The notes: a model not told the origin generated them from the sequence alone. A stretch of DNA of 64,000 bases from Labia minor (GCA_963082975.1 OY720345.1:26048611-26112610); one strand, 5' to 3'. Numbered from the stretch's first letter, positions 1 to 12,624 are shown. Numbers and translations: made by a program.

Positions 1-14
1 TACTATATATAATA

Positions 15-451
15 CAAGCGTAGGTCAATAAGTCCGTGACTTTTTGAATTTCCTGTCTCTTAAATGAAATTTTCGTTTTTGTTTGACATTCATTCATACA
101 CAGAAGAAAATAGAAAAAAGTGAATTTCCATGATAAACCCATGAATTAAGATACGAATTGCTCCTTCATCCGCCCTATTCTCCGAATTTAGCCCCAAGTA
201 ACTATTTCTTGTTTCAAAACCTGAAAAATTGCTCTCGACGGGAAGAGATTTGACTCCGATGAAATCATTTCACAAACAAATTTATTTTGTTGTCCTCAAC
301 AAATCTTATTTTATGGAAGGTATAAAAACAAATGGAAAAATCTTGGATGAAGATCATTGAGTTCAAAGAAGACTACGTTGAAAAATAAAATAATTTTTTA
401 TCCAAAAACCTGTTTTATTCAAAAAATTACGGACTTATTGACCTGCCCTCG
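15..451 (+). mobile_element. mariner-type element, shortened, with TA duplication
   Basis: The left terminus (CAAGCGTAGGTCAATAAGTC) and the reverse complement of the right terminus (CGAGGGCAGGTCAATAAGTC) form terminal inverted repeats. TA flanks the element on both sides (13-14 and 452-453), the target-site duplication of Tc1/mariner elements. Around 310-390 on the plus strand the DNA encodes a decayed version of the extreme C-terminus of a mariner transposase, recognisable from the better copy at 34915-35420; frame breaks are visible. At about 437 bp it is far too short to be autonomous. It lies upstream of the first visible SLC17 exon, so probably in an intron of that gene. Confidence 0.75.
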
Positions 452-909
452 TAGAAATAAAAAACCTTATAACTTTTCAAAAATATAATATATTATTAAT
501 TTAAATTTGAGATCAACAAATGCATTTTATTTTGATTATTTATTGAATATAAAAATTCACCAATATTTATTTTAGAAAGAATTTAAATCTGAAATCGTAA
601 ACAAGAGAATATATTTTATCACAATCTTAATATTTTGTCTTAAATCCATTTATCACCTTTTATATATTTTTTTTAATTATGTATTTAATAGAGATTTTAT
701 TGAAACAATTTAAAACCTCATTAATTGATTATAATTTTATAAAATTGTCTCTTTTCTGAATTAATTTCAGAAATATATCAAGCGTTTAATCAAATTAAGT
801 AATTGATTAATTTAAATTTTTCCTTATTTAAAAAAAAAAATAAATATATTGATAAAATTTAAAAAAGGATAATTAATTATATAATTATTTATTTATTTGT
901 TGATTACAG

Positions 910-1480
910 GTGCGTAAACTGTTTAATTGCGTGGCTTTCCTCTGTCAAACGATTTTTATGCTTTGTGTAGCGTTTATCCACTCAACAGCTGGTGTCGTCG
1001 CATGTTTAACCATTGCCGTCGGCTTAGGTGCTTTTGCCTGGTGTGGCTTTAGCGTCAATCATCTGGACATCGCACCCGCGCATGCCAGTGTACTTATGGG
1101 ATTTGGAAACACATTCGCTACCCTCCCTGGTATTATCAGCCCAATCATTACTGGGTATATTGTCACTGACAAGGTACTTGTTTTAAAATATAATTTAAAA
1201 TAAAATAATACTACTTATTCTAAAATTAAATAAAAATTTCTAAAGAGAATTATATTAATAATATTTTCTTTATCAGTCTGTAGAACAATGGCAAATCATT
1301 TTCTTCATTGCAAGTGGTATTTATTTGAGCGGATGTATTTTTTACGGTTGTTTTGCTTCCGGTGAATTACAACCCTGGGCAAAATCGGGCGAGCAGCAAG
1401 AACTAAAAAAAACAGAAAATCAAAAGACTTCAATTAATGGATCTTATGAAAATCCAGCCCTTGAATTGGACTCCAAATAA
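910..1480 (+). CDS. SLC17-family anion transporter, last two coding exons (partial)
   Basis: Exons 910-1173 and 1277-1480 are separated by a 103 bp intron (GACAAG/GTACTT donor, TTATCAG acceptor). The first exon opens at an acceptor (GATTACAG), so the true start lies outside the window. The 155 visible residues cover the last membrane segments of a major-facilitator protein. They include the SLC17 signatures NHLDIAP and [19 protein letters not shown], then [14 protein letters not shown] and ASGELQPWA, followed by a short polar cytosolic tail ending ...[13 protein letters not shown]17 members (sialin, vesicular glutamate transporters, type I phosphate cotransporters) carry organic or inorganic anions across lysosomal, vesicular or plasma membranes. 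The tail alone does not separate a sialin-like carrier from the large invertebrate 'inorganic phosphate cotransporter' group. No frame damage is seen, so the gene is probably functional. Confidence 0.92.
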
Positions 1481-1926
1481 GAGCCACGCTCCAGTGAAAG
1501 ATATATTTTTGGATTTATTCCATATAAATGCACAAAAATAATATTTATTTAATGTTATTATTTTTTAATCTAGTAAAATGAAGAGACCGATTTTTTTAAA
1601 TATAATGAGAAACCAAAAATAGTGCAAATACTCATTTGATTTTCATAAATATTGACCCAAATAATTAAGATATAATTTTTTAGGTTTTTATAAATTAAAT
1701 ATTTATTCAGATTCCCATTTCATTTTAATACTACTAAAGAAGAAGACATACGATAATTATATAAATATATTATGACAAATTTATATAATATCAATAAATT
1801 TTCTTACTATATTTGAAGTAATACATAAAGTTTTTTAGTTTATTGAAAAAATATTTAATGAAATAAATATTATATATATAATAAACAAATTCAAATTCGA
1901 AATACAAAGTTTTTTATTATCTATAG
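1481..1926. other. 3' untranslated region and AT-rich spacer
   Basis: Follows the SLC17 stop codon. No coding potential. AATAAA-type polyadenylation signals occur near 1793 and 1861, so the transcript plausibly ends before about 1900. Confidence 0.5.
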
Positions 1927-2207
1927 CATAGGTTCACAAACTTTTGTGTCGTAGACCCCTTGCCATGTTTTTCCATGTTTTTCGGTTTTGGGTAGAACCG
2001 CTAAATTGATTTTTTGTAAAAAATTTTACCCTTTTTTTAGAACCATATTAAATTTAATTATAAGAAAGTATAATGTAAGTAAATAGGCTTATCGTAGACC
2101 CCCATTTTCATTTCATGGACCCCTAAATTTTTTATTCGCTGCCGTAGACCCCTTGTAGGTTATCATAGACCCCTGTGGGTCGATATAGACCACTTTGGGA
2201 ACATCTG
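1927..2207. mobile_element. hAT-like non-autonomous remnant
   Basis: Starts CATAGGTTCACAAACTTTTG and ends CACTTTGGGAACATCTG, imperfect inverted ends of the hAT type. It contains repeated GTAGACCCC motifs, the same style as the intact hAT at 23240-26533 and the remnant at 52912-53462. Flanking octamers ATCTATAG and AAATATAG match at six of eight positions, in keeping with an old 8 bp duplication. No coding sequence remains. Confidence 0.55.
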
Positions 2208-4628
2208 AAATATAGAAACAATATTCAGGTAGGAATGATAAAATAAACTCAAATTGAGAATTCATATTTAACAAATGAGTTTGCAAAGATATTGATAATT
2301 TTTTACTTTTAATTAATATACAATATCATGTAAATATTTTGATAAAATATCTAAATTTTATGTTAATCGTTAAAATACGATTTTTGGTTAAGTATTTTCC
2401 TTCTTTCCTCAACTCACCTACCTTATCTAAGGGCAAAAAAAATTAAAGTCTAATTTTATAGAAAATAAATAAGTATATGAATGTTTTATTAAGTAATGAA
2501 AACAAACATTATAAATAAAATAAATATTAATACAAAAGATGATAAAAGGTATTTATGGTATTCTTTTTCAGTTTACCAAGTATAATATTGTGATACATTT
2601 AACTAAATAACATTCCTTACTAATTTTATATAATATTTATAAAAGAAAATATGTATTATATTTTATGTTAACAAAATAACTTTATTTCAGTTTTGTTTTA
2701 TTATTTTTATAAAAATTTATATATAAATTTTATAAAATATATATAGTAAGAGATATTTTTATTAAAATTTATTTGTCAAAGAAATTTATAAGAATTAACA
2801 TGATTTTAAAATAATTTAGAAATGATTTAATTTTTTTATTTCTAAAGTAAATTTTCTACAAATATTTATAAATGCAATAAATATTTTTATATATGAATAC
2901 ATACAATAAATTTTTAAATTATATAAAATCACAATTAAAATATTAGTTAATAATTTTATTTAATTATAAACTAAACTTTCATTTAACGGATTGAGGTGTA
3001 CTATCCACTAATTACATATTATCTTCGATTCTTTTGTTAATTCTATATACTTATTTTCCTAGTTAAATGATTTTACACATTACAAGAAATTTTACAATAA
3101 TTTACTTTAATTAAATTTAACTTTAAATATTTGTAAAACTATAAATGAATTATGTAAATAAAAATAAATTAAATAATGTGTAAATATATTAAATTCATGT
3201 TTTTTTATATTACAAAAATGTTTATAAAAAATATTATATTAAATATAGCTGTAATAATATAAATTTAATTAAGTTTAATTAATTAAAGAAATATTTGAAC
3301 CTTACATATGTCAATTAGATCTTACTAATGAGATTGTTTATTTCCCCTAAATTTAGGCAACCTTAAATATCTTTTGTTTATATCAATTATAAATTGTAAA
3401 TTAAAATAATAAATCATTAAGAAAACATTTTAGAACAATAATAAATTAATTTAACAAACATTTTTAGTTGATACTAACTAATTCGTTATATTAAATAATT
3501 CTCCTTTCTTTTCATCCAAACCAATTATGCTATTTAGAATAAGAAAAAATTCCAAAGATTAATTATAAATTCATTAGTTTATATACATAAAACTATATTA
3601 TAATAGAATGTATTTTTTTAAAATTAATTTTTCTTTAAGTTTAAAATTGATTTTCTATCAATGTTATTAATATTAAATTAAATATTTTATTTTATTTATT
3701 ATTTAACATTTCAAGATTATATATATATATATATATATTTACTTTACTACTCTTAATAAAATATATTTTAAAAGATTCAATTACTATCGAATGACATAAT
3801 AGAAAGCTGAAATGCAACATTGCAGATAAACGTTTTAGATAATTAAGTTTAATTTAGAAAAGAGATAAATTATCAGTTTGGAAAAATTAGCAGATGTTTT
3901 TTCAATTTATTTTTTTTCTTTTTTTAGGTTAATGATAAATCAATAAGCAAATTATCATGGAATTATTATGGCATTGAGAAATTAACAAACGAACAAATAT
4001 GATTTATACTAATAATATTTACTAATAATTCGCAAACGTCTTACTTTTTCTATGTTATGTTAGTAACCTTAAAAAACATCTCATTAGAATATATTTTGTC
4101 ATGTATCTCTAAAAAAATTTTTTTTTTTGACCTTTGTTCGTAGTAATTTTTAAAAGCGAAATAAATACGAAGAACTCGAATATCAATTAAAACAAATCTG
4201 GACACTCGAAAGGGTTAGCATCCACCCTTTATTAATCTCTGCAGAAAATTGTCTCAAAAAACATCGAATAAACAATCAAGGAACATAATATACCAACCAA
4301 TATAATCAAGGTTGGACAAAAGGACATAATTCTGCAAACGTGCCACATCGTTCGCAAGTTCTTGGCTAATTATTATTCCTAAGCGACCTGTGAGCTTGGG
4401 TGAACGCCCTTTCCACATCGTCCAAACCTAATCCCAAAAGAAGACCAAAAGGAGATAGTTGAAAATTTACCAGCATTAAATGCTCAGTAAGTGCAAAAAC
4501 TCGAATAATAATAATAATAATAATAATAATATCGTAGTTTCACACATTTGTTAATGTCCTAATTAAAAGATTATACAAAGTAAAAAATAATGAAGAATTG
4601 AATTTTGTTGTTGATAATATTTTAATTA
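2208..4628. other. AT-rich intergenic DNA, no gene seen
   Basis: Long runs of A/T with a TA microsatellite at about 3717-3738 and an (AAT)n run at about 4505-4530. A more complex stretch at about 4195-4500 has normal base composition but no open frame or recognisable motif. Confidence 0.6.
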
Positions 4629-5200
4629 TTTGGTTGATGCATAATTATCCGTCGTTTTTATTGGATCGTTTTGCATCAGTGAAAATAAGGGTTTCATTTA
4701 ATATTTTTGTATCAAAATAATCTTTACTATTGTTTTGGAAAAATGCATGTCGAAAACCATAGACATATTATGCTCTACAACTTCAAACTTAGGGAAAGGA
4801 TGGAAAGCAGCACAGTCATTTCGCAAACTCAACGAACTTTTTAATGGATGATTTCTCTTCTGTCCCACCACACTTACCACATAGCCTAATCGTCGAAATT
4901 CGATATCCAACCTCATTCTGGCTTATTCTTTAAGGTGATATCACCTAATTTGAAATGGGCAAACCACTCCTTACACTGCCTTTGTCAAAAAGTTCTTTGA
5001 GTTCGAGAAGTGACTGTGCTGCTTTCCATTCTTTTCCTTAGTGGTAGAGCATTATGGCGAAAAGGACTATACATTTCGACATGCATTTTTCTAAAACATT
5101 AGAGAAGATTATTTTCATACAAAAATAATAAACAAAACGCTACTTTTCACTGATGAAAAACGCTTCAATAAAAACGACGGATAATTATGTGATCAACCAA
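4629..5200. mobile_element. Foldback mariner: two N-terminal halves head-to-head
   Basis: The ends are inverted repeats: TTGGTTGATGCATAATTATC on the left and TTGGTTGATCACATAATTAT on the right when read in reverse complement, followed by the same CCGTCGTTTTTATTG. TA flanks both sides. Each arm carries a decayed start of a mariner transposase. On the plus strand from 4744 it reads MHVENHRHIMLYNFKLRERM and continues broken; a matching start reads leftward from about 5085. The HIMLY.FK pattern and the later WFAHFKLGD segment (minus strand, about 4950) are typical of the mariner helix-turn-helix N-terminus. The catalytic half is missing from both arms, so this is an immobile or MITE-like derivative. 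The plus and minus frames here are remnants, not genes. Confidence 0.7.
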
Positions 5201-6167
5201 TAATATTCAAAAGATCTGGGACTAGATTAGAACTAGTTAAAAAATGGAAAAACAACATCCCACTCTTATGGAGTAGATCATATAGACCAAATTCATTAAT
5301 TTACTTTTTATATATGTATATATGTAACTCTACATGATTGGTAACTCACAGTTTACCCAATCAGATTTATGGATAAAAGAATTGGGTATCAAGAACTCTT
5401 TACGTCAAAATTCTAAAAACCAGAACGCTAAGACAAAATAGATTCTTATTTTAATTTTGTTATTAATTTCCCTAGATATCGTAAATATATGGGTTAAGGA
5501 TCTGTTGACCTTATTCTGTTATTCAAAAAAAAACAAATAATTTAGTGATTTCTATTAAAACATTTTTATAATCTTAAAATTTTTCCAATTTTGTTGACAT
5601 TTTATTTTTTCCAGATGATATTGTTTATGTCATATATTATAACAAAAATAATAATAAAATAAATAAATAAAAATAAATAAAATTTAACAACCTATTTGAA
5701 ATTCATAGTTATGATTCCTTCAGTGAAATTATTTTGTTAACACGATGATATTTCAATAAATTGTGGAATTCCTCGAATAGAAACTGATTAAGAAATAACC
5801 GTCAGCCAGAAAAAACAAACATATCTCGTTCGCAGATTGTGGAATTTTGTCTCTCTTCTCCGCCCCCATCTGCGCTCCTTTCACTGATTGCGACATCCGA
5901 TGGTGTTGAGACAAGGGCAGACGGGTGGGTAGATCAGCCAAAAAGAAACCCTAGTAACTCCTCTTTCATAGATGGAAACGAATAGTTTGCAGATGGGAGC
6001 CATCTTCATACACAAGATATCCCCTCTCTTATTCTCCATCCACTTTTCAAAATATAAGCATCGAATTCCTTTGTTTTTAAAATAAAATATTTATTTTATT
6101 TTTTACGATGTATTTCAAATATAGGTATTCATTATATTTTTTGAATATCATTTAATATTCAAATATT
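5201..6167. other. Intergenic DNA with a GC-richer stretch at 5760-6060
   Basis: Mostly AT-rich. The part from 5760 to 6060 is of mixed composition, unusual here, with CTCCGCCCCCATCTGCGCTC near 5858. A 62-codon minus frame crosses it but has no recognisable similarity. It could be a decayed exon, a regulatory island or an unlisted repeat. Confidence 0.4.
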
Positions 6168-7290
6168 GTTCAAAAGAAAAAGAAAAATTTTGAATTATTT
6201 CGAAAAGTATTTATTTATTCATCAATATCCTTTTTGTCTCCTTCAAAATAATTCCCCTCAGATATAATGCACTTATGCCAGCGCTTCTTTCAATCGTCGA
6301 AGCACTTCTGAAATGCTTTTATCGGTATAGTCATCAAATCTTTCTTTGATTCTGACTTGATCTCATCAATTGTGGCAAAACGCTTTCCTTTCATTGGTCT
6401 CTTCATAGGAATAGGAAAAGTCGCAGAGAGCCAAATCTGGTGAATAGGGTGGTTGAGGCATGATTACGGTGTTCTTTTTAGCCAAAAAATCACGAACAAG
6501 CAATTATGTGTGAGCTGGAAAATTATCGTGATTTATTTTCCAATAATTCCGATCGTTTAAGCCTTATTGCTTCACGAAAACGTTGCATAACTTCTTCATA
6601 AACAATTTTTTGAGACAAAATAGACTCGCGCCGAATGCCACAGTCACATTTTAAATGCGTTTATTTCATTTTTAACGCAAAATTTAATACAGATTCTTTG
6701 ATTTTTTTTTCCAAGTAAAACACACAAAAATATGACTAACTTTTTCAGTTGTCAAAAACAAACTACTAATACAAAATGAAGGTATGTTCAAAAGAAAAGG
6801 TGAATTTTGAATTTTCGCGGGCTGGGTACATTGGATTATCGAATTTTTTTTTTGTTATGTTGGCACACATATGTTTCTCATATGTTAACATTATCAGCCA
6901 CTTTGGAATAGTAGTTTGTTTACAACTCAAAAAGTTAGACACGTTTTGTCAGCTCTTCGATTTTTTACTTAAAAAAAAAATAAGGAATACTACATAGGAA
7001 GTTATGCAACCTTTGCGTGAAGCAATACGGCTCAAAACGATAATGCACCAGCTTCGTGATTTTTTGGCTAAAAAGAATACTGTAATCATGCCTCAACCAC
7101 CCTATTCACCAGATTTGGCTCACTAAGACTTTTTCCTATTCATATGAAGAGACCAATGAAAGAAAAGTGCTTTGCCACAATTGATGAGATCAAGTTGAAA
7201 TCGAAGAACGGGCTGATGACCATACCGAAAAGCACATTACAGAAGTACTTCGACCATTGCTTTGAACAGACCTCGAATATTAGAACTCAA
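6168..7290. mobile_element. Two mariner fragments in opposite orientation
   Basis: From 6660 down to about 6190 the minus strand encodes the C-terminal half of a mariner transposase with stops. From about 7000 to 7290 the plus strand encodes a second copy of the same C-terminal region, including decayed forms of the FLAKKNTVIMPQPPYSPD segment that precedes the last catalytic aspartate. TTCAAAAGAAAA followed by TTTTGAATT recurs at 6172 and 6787, suggesting the terminal repeat of the same family. The span 6776-6997 is an open frame but matches the 5' leader of a mariner rather than a gene. Both copies are broken. Confidence 0.7.
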
Positions 7291-8743
7291 AACCTAGTGT
7301 TTTTTTAACAATTTACCTTTAACCTTATTTAGTTTCTTTTATAAATTGAAAATTTTTAAAGAAAATTTAGAAGTTAAATATCCAAACTCAAGATGTGTAT
7401 AACATAATATAAAAGTATTTACCTGTCAAATAATATATTATTAAAAAGAAGTGCTTTATCTTTTTCCAAGCTTTTTAATATAAAATAAACAATTTTTAGA
7501 TTTTTTATTTTATTTTATCATTTATATTTTTAATTTTTTTCCTAGAGTATAGGATTTATTTAATATAATTTAACCAAATTTTTAATAAGAATAATGTTTA
7601 TTGGATCTTTTTACTGGTCAAGTTTAACACATTGTACATAAATCAAGATTAAATAATATTTATTTATATTACATAAATTTCATAAAAATAATTTTAAAAT
7701 TTTTTTAATATTTATATTAATATATTATAAATTTATATTTTATTTTTCTTTCTTTAGGATCTTAAAAAAAGATAAAAGGAAAAGAGAAAATTTCTTTGAT
7801 GGGAGCAAAGGAATCCGATCTGTTGGCACTTTGGTGGTCTTGATGTATATATTTATGTTTCCATGACCCGATTGGCCTAGGGCGCATTCCACGTGCCCTT
7901 AAGGGCTAGAAATATCTCTCATTCAACAAGGCTGCTGTCAAGCTTTCGCCAAATGAGCTGCGATTTATTCCATTTCCAATGAATGGAAGCCACTTTTGAT
8001 TAATCGTGCCGCATCAGACATTCTTGGAACCTTTCTCCACGCTTGTTCAAGATTCAATCAAAAATATTCGTTAGGCGGGGTGGCGGAAATGAACACATCA
8101 AAAATGATTTTAACCATTCGTTAAGGATTATAAATGACTCTATTAAATGTCGAATAGATAATCGAATGGAACTTAAACATTTGCAGAGCAATGGTTTGAG
8201 TTTAATTCAAATGAAAGTTCAAAACAGATGAACAATCCATTTGATTATGAAGTTTACAACTATGAATAATATGCAAAAATAGATAAAAATGAATAAAAAT
8301 ACATACCTACAATTTTTTTTTCATGGCATGAACATGAAATGAAACGGAAATGAGGGTCATTTTTCGAATTATACGACAAAGTTTATGCCATAGGATTAAA
8401 AATTTGTCACCAGATGAGCTGTGGAAATGAAAATAAACCAGGAATGAAAATTACAGGTTTTTTTATGCCAAAAGAATTTTTTTATTAAGGAATCTGTGCC
8501 ATAAAGAATTGATTAATTAAATTCAAAGTTAGATATGATTTTTGCAACTGAACGTTGTTTATCATTTAATTTATTGAAATTTGTTTTTAAAATTTCTATT
8601 CATTAAATAAAAAAATGGAATTAATTTTCCTTTAATGAAAAGTTTTTTTTAGATTTAAATCGATTTATGGAGATGCAAAGATTTGTTGAAAAATCTATCT
8701 AAATGTAATTTATTTGCCACAAGAGATTTGGATTCATAAATAA
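7291..8743. other. AT-rich spacer with an unexplained complex island (about 7790-8260)
   Basis: The island has balanced base composition: CCCGATTGGCCTAGGGCGCA near 7867, CACGTGCCCTTAAGGGC near 7892 and GGCGGGGTGGCGGAAATG near 8076. There is no long open frame or splice pattern. It may be conserved non-coding DNA or a decayed element. Confidence 0.4.
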
Positions 8744-9356
8744 TTAGCTGGAGTGTCTCCACTCGACTATCTCGCAATTTGAATTGGATTAAATAACATA
8801 ATATATTATATTTAAATTAAATTTAATTAATTATAAATTATAAATAATAAATAATAAATATTAAACCAGCGCATATTTGGCTTTTTGTTGATGGCACCAC
8901 GTCACGTGTTGGCGCGTGAGATTTGCAGTGTTAAAATATTAATTCTGGTACTTTCAGGAATTCAATCAAGCTGAAATTCTATATATAGCAGTTTTATACA
9001 ATTATTAATCATGTGAAAAATTATCAAACATATATTTTTATTTTTACGGTCACTTTAGAGGAAAAAAAATGAAAACGTTGTAGGTAATGACCCTCTTCCG
9101 GTTGAGCTACATTTCTCAAAAGTTGATGGAAAAGTATGAATTTTGAATAATGCCCATGTACCAAATTTCATCATTCTAGCTCAATAATTTATGCGTAATC
9201 TTGTCTACATACATACACACACACATACACACACACACAGACATTTTTCTCAACCTTAGTGAAAATGATTCAGGAACCTTCAAAACGTATAAAAACATCA
9301 AAATCTCAACATCGAAAATTTTCGTGATCGCAATACTATCTCTTACGAGATAGTAA
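8744..9356 (-). mobile_element. Family B Helentron-like repeat, copy 1
   Basis: Read on the minus strand, the element begins ACTATCTCG within a small hairpin (ACTATCTC-GTAA-GAGATAGT). It contains a CA/TG microsatellite and the core GATGAAATTTGGTA. It ends with the inverted CGAGATAGT, a four-base gap, the hairpin TGGAGACACTCCA and a few bases. Terminal inverted motif, internal simple repeat, subterminal copy and 3' hairpin is the layout of non-autonomous Helentrons (DINE-1/HINE type). No protein is encoded. Confidence 0.7.
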
Positions 9357-10577
9357 TAAATATTATTATTTTAGATGTATAAGCAAGAGCAACTATAAAT
9401 ATTAATTTTAAAAATTAATAAATATATAGTTCATCATATTTGATTCATTGTTTTATTTACATTAAAATATAACATTTTAATATCTAATTTAGGTTTGATT
9501 TATTTATAAAATTAATATGGAGAAATTAAAAATAAGAATCAAAATCTTTTTATACGGTTAATTAGAATAATTATTTTCTAAATAATTTTCTAAATAAATA
9601 TTATCAAATTATTTATTATTTATTATAAAGAGTACATAATTTACTACTAGGATCTCATGCTCAATTTTAATTTCTCTTCTTTTCTCTTTCATCAGATAAG
9701 AGTTACTTAAGCTGAATTTATTTGAAATTTCTCTGGTTATATTATAATTAAATCATTAATTTTATTTATAATAGCTATTTATATATAGTAGCGCCTCCGA
9801 TCAAGAAAATCAAGACTAAGGTTGAGATGGTCTGTTTTACTGATCATAGAACTTTATCCCACTTATCGACTTGATAATAGGATGTACAAAATTCAGAGGT
9901 TTTATTATTTTAGTGTTGATATAATTTTAATGAATATTTCAAGTAGGTTCATATTTTAATAAATGTTGCCTTTTATTTAAACCGATAAGTTATTGATCAA
10001 GTATATAACAATAAAATCAAAGACAAAAGATTTTGTTATAATTAATTTAAGATTTTATTATTTCTCTAAAAACAAAATTTATTAATTTAGTAGACTCTTC
10101 ATTAAAATTCCTTTTCCTTAATATTCAAGTTATTTTTATTTTATTAAATTCTATATTTTATTTTAATATATAAATTGAGTTGAGACCGATATTAGAAAAA
10201 CGCCAAACGACTATTTTGTCTGCACTGTGTGGAGAGACAAAATATCGTTCCCTGCCCATGAAAATGTCCTTAATCTATTAAGCCTATAATGCTAAGTTTA
10301 GCAATTAGGTTAGCGACCTCGACGATTGCGGCAACACAAGCTAAATAAATTCGAAAATGTATAGTTATTTTGAAAAGTTGACTTATTTAGGTGTAACCTG
10401 TCGGCAGTTGAAAGCCAAAAGTGAATTCACTGTCAAAACATTTCACGATATATTAATTTTCATTTCACGAAACAGATAGATTAAAAAAAGAGAAGTGATT
10501 TTTCTTTAGAAAACGTTTTTACAAAAAAAAATCGATTAATCCTTTTACAAATTTAGGAATTAAAACAAGGAATTTTT
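9357..10577. other. AT-rich spacer, no gene seen
   Basis: Mostly homopolymer-rich A/T. A stretch of more mixed composition at about 10185-10410 has no open frame and no recognisable motif. Confidence 0.5.
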
Positions 10578-11272
10578 ACCGACCGACGATAGTAAGGGAG
10601 GTATTGTTTTCACACCAAATTTCACATGTGGAGATTTTTACATATCTCCACGAATCATGCATTTTCTTAACAGAAAAAAGTATTTTTAGCATGATGTCTG
10701 TCCGTCCGTCCGTATAGATGTGTACAGCCTGAACGGCTGAACGGATTTTGATGAAATTTGGTATATTTACTTAATGCATCAGTGGGATGAATTGATCAAC
10801 TTTTGGTGCATATCCGGAAACCGGAAGTGGTAGTATTAGCGATCGACGATAGGAAGGGAAGGGTTATTTTCATACCAAATTTCACATGAGGAGATTTTTT
10901 ACATATTATCACGAATCATTCACTTTGCATTGGTTTTATAGTCGATAAAAATCATCTTTATTAGTTTTTTCTTAATTAAAATTATATGACGTCATCCAGC
11001 CATTCATGACGTCACAGCCTGTCTTACATATATATTATAAATAAAATAAAATTAAAAATATTTATGTTATATCCCTATCAGTTTTTTATTACATTATATT
11101 ACATTACATATATATTATAAATAAAATAAAATTAAAAATATTTATGTTCTATCCATATCTGTTTTTTATTACATTAATAGATATATTAAAAGTATTTGAA
11201 ATTGTTTCTGTAGCTTGAAATTAATTTACTTCAAACCGTCGGTCGGTTCGGACATGGCCACAGGTCAACTTA
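10578..11272 (+). mobile_element. Family A Helentron-like repeat, copy 1
   Basis: Starts ACCGACCGACG after a T run. It carries a (TGTCCGTCCG)n-type simple repeat and the core GATGAAATTTGGTA. It ends with the inverse motif CGTCGGTCGGT, then the hairpin GACATGGCCACAGGTC (one mismatch in the stem) and AACTTA. An internal segment of about 78 bp (TATATTATAAATAAAATAAA and following) is tandemly duplicated at about 11030-11180, which other copies lack. Non-coding. Confidence 0.75.
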
Positions 11273-11739
11273 TTAATTTTGTGACTTTAAATTATGCTTA
11301 AAAGCTTTTAATATACTCCTTAAATGCTAAACGAATGTTAATTGTCTTATTTTTAAGTAAAATTCAACATTATATTTAAGATATATCCTTACAATGATTA
11401 AAGTCATATCTTTACTATTTTTCCAAAGATTGGGGTCATTAATATAATTGAGAGATGGTGGGAAAGGGCGAAGAGATGAACAATTCTAGAAAAAATATAT
11501 GATATTATTACTCTACATATTATTATTATTATAACAGTATTAACACACAAAGTCTTAACATACAATACGTAGATTTTGAAAATGTAGTAATCTGTCCTTT
11601 TATTTGAAATTCTCATATCTTTATGTGAAAGAAGTGGGGAAAAAGACCAAAAACATTGAGTTTTCCAATTATTTTCCATTGAGTAGAAGTAAATTTTTCA
11701 AAAATTTATTAATTTTAAATTTTAGACGTGAGATAGATG

Positions 11740-11840
11740 GGAGAAAACGCGACAGGGTGGAAGGAATCTTAGTTGGTTCACATTCACGAGGTCTTGGGTT
11801 CAAGTTTCGGGTCTGACAAGGGAATTTCTCTATCTGGGGT
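11740..11840 (+). repeat. Possible tRNA-derived SINE fragment
   Basis: Contains GGGTTCAAGTTTCGGG, similar to a pol III B box, followed by GGGAATTTCTCTATCTGGGG and a TA tract. Related tails occur at 48085-48135 (+) and, with an A-box-like TGGTTAGCACG, at 59300-59375 (-). The three pieces suggest one short family, but no complete unit is visible. Confidence 0.3.
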
Positions 11841-11974
11841 CTATATATATATATATATTTATTCCTAGAATTGTTTTATTCATAATTAGATTATTATATA
11901 ATTAAAATTACGCAATATGAAAATCAAAATATTAACGATCATTTTGATTTATTTGTGATTATAACTATTTTTTT

Positions 11975-12624
11975 ACCGACCGACGATAGTAAGGGAGGTA
12001 TTGTTTTCACACCAAATTTCACAAGTGGAGATTTTTACATATCTCTACGAATCATGCATTTTCTTAACAGAAAAAACTATTTTTAGCATGATGTCTGTCC
12101 GTCCGTCTGTCCGTCCGTCTGTCCGTCCGTATAGATGTGTACAGCCTGAACGGCTTAACGGATTTTGATGAAATTTGGTATATTTACTTAATGCATCAGT
12201 GGGATGAATTGATCAACTTTTGGTGCAAATCCGGAAACCGGAAGTGGTAGTATTAGCGATCGACGATAAGAAGGGAAGGGTTATTTTCGCACCAAATTTC
12301 ACATAAGGAGATTTTTTTACATATCACCACGAATGTATTGGTTTTATCCTCGGGAAAAATCATCTTCATTATGTTTTTCTTAATTTAAAATTATATGACG
12401 TCACCCAGCCCTTCATGACGCCACAGCCTCGGGTAACGCCGGCAACGCCGGCTACTTCAGCTATATATTATAAATAAAATAAAATTAAAAATATTTATGT
12501 TATATCCATATCTGTTTTTTATTACATTAATAGATATATTAAAATTATTTGAAATTGTTTCTGTAGTTGGAAATTAATTTATTTCAAACCGTCGGTCGGT
12601 TCGGACCTGGCCACAGGTCAACTT
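11975..12624 (+). mobile_element. Family A Helentron-like repeat, copy 2
   Basis: A complete copy: ACCGACCGACG start, TGTCCGTCCG/TCTGTCCG repeats at about 12094-12130, the GATGAAATTTGGTA core, and a GC-rich CGGGTAACGCCGGCAACGCC block near 12430 that is absent from copy 1. It ends CGTCGGTCGGT, TCG, perfect hairpin GACCTGGCCACAGGTC, AACTTA. Its 3' half is almost identical to the copy at 47407-47770, a sign of recent movement. Confidence 0.8.

Noticed and set aside
3717..3738. TA microsatellite considered as a possible regulatory element
   Set aside because: Similar TA runs occur throughout this AT-rich DNA; nothing marks this one.
6776..6997. Plus-strand 73-codon frame
   Set aside because: Matches the leader region of a mariner element rather than a protein; hydrophobic by chance from T-rich DNA.
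10578..12624. CRISPR-like spaced repeats (TGTCCGTCCG blocks)
   Set aside because: Simple tandem repeats inside a eukaryotic element, with no spacers.
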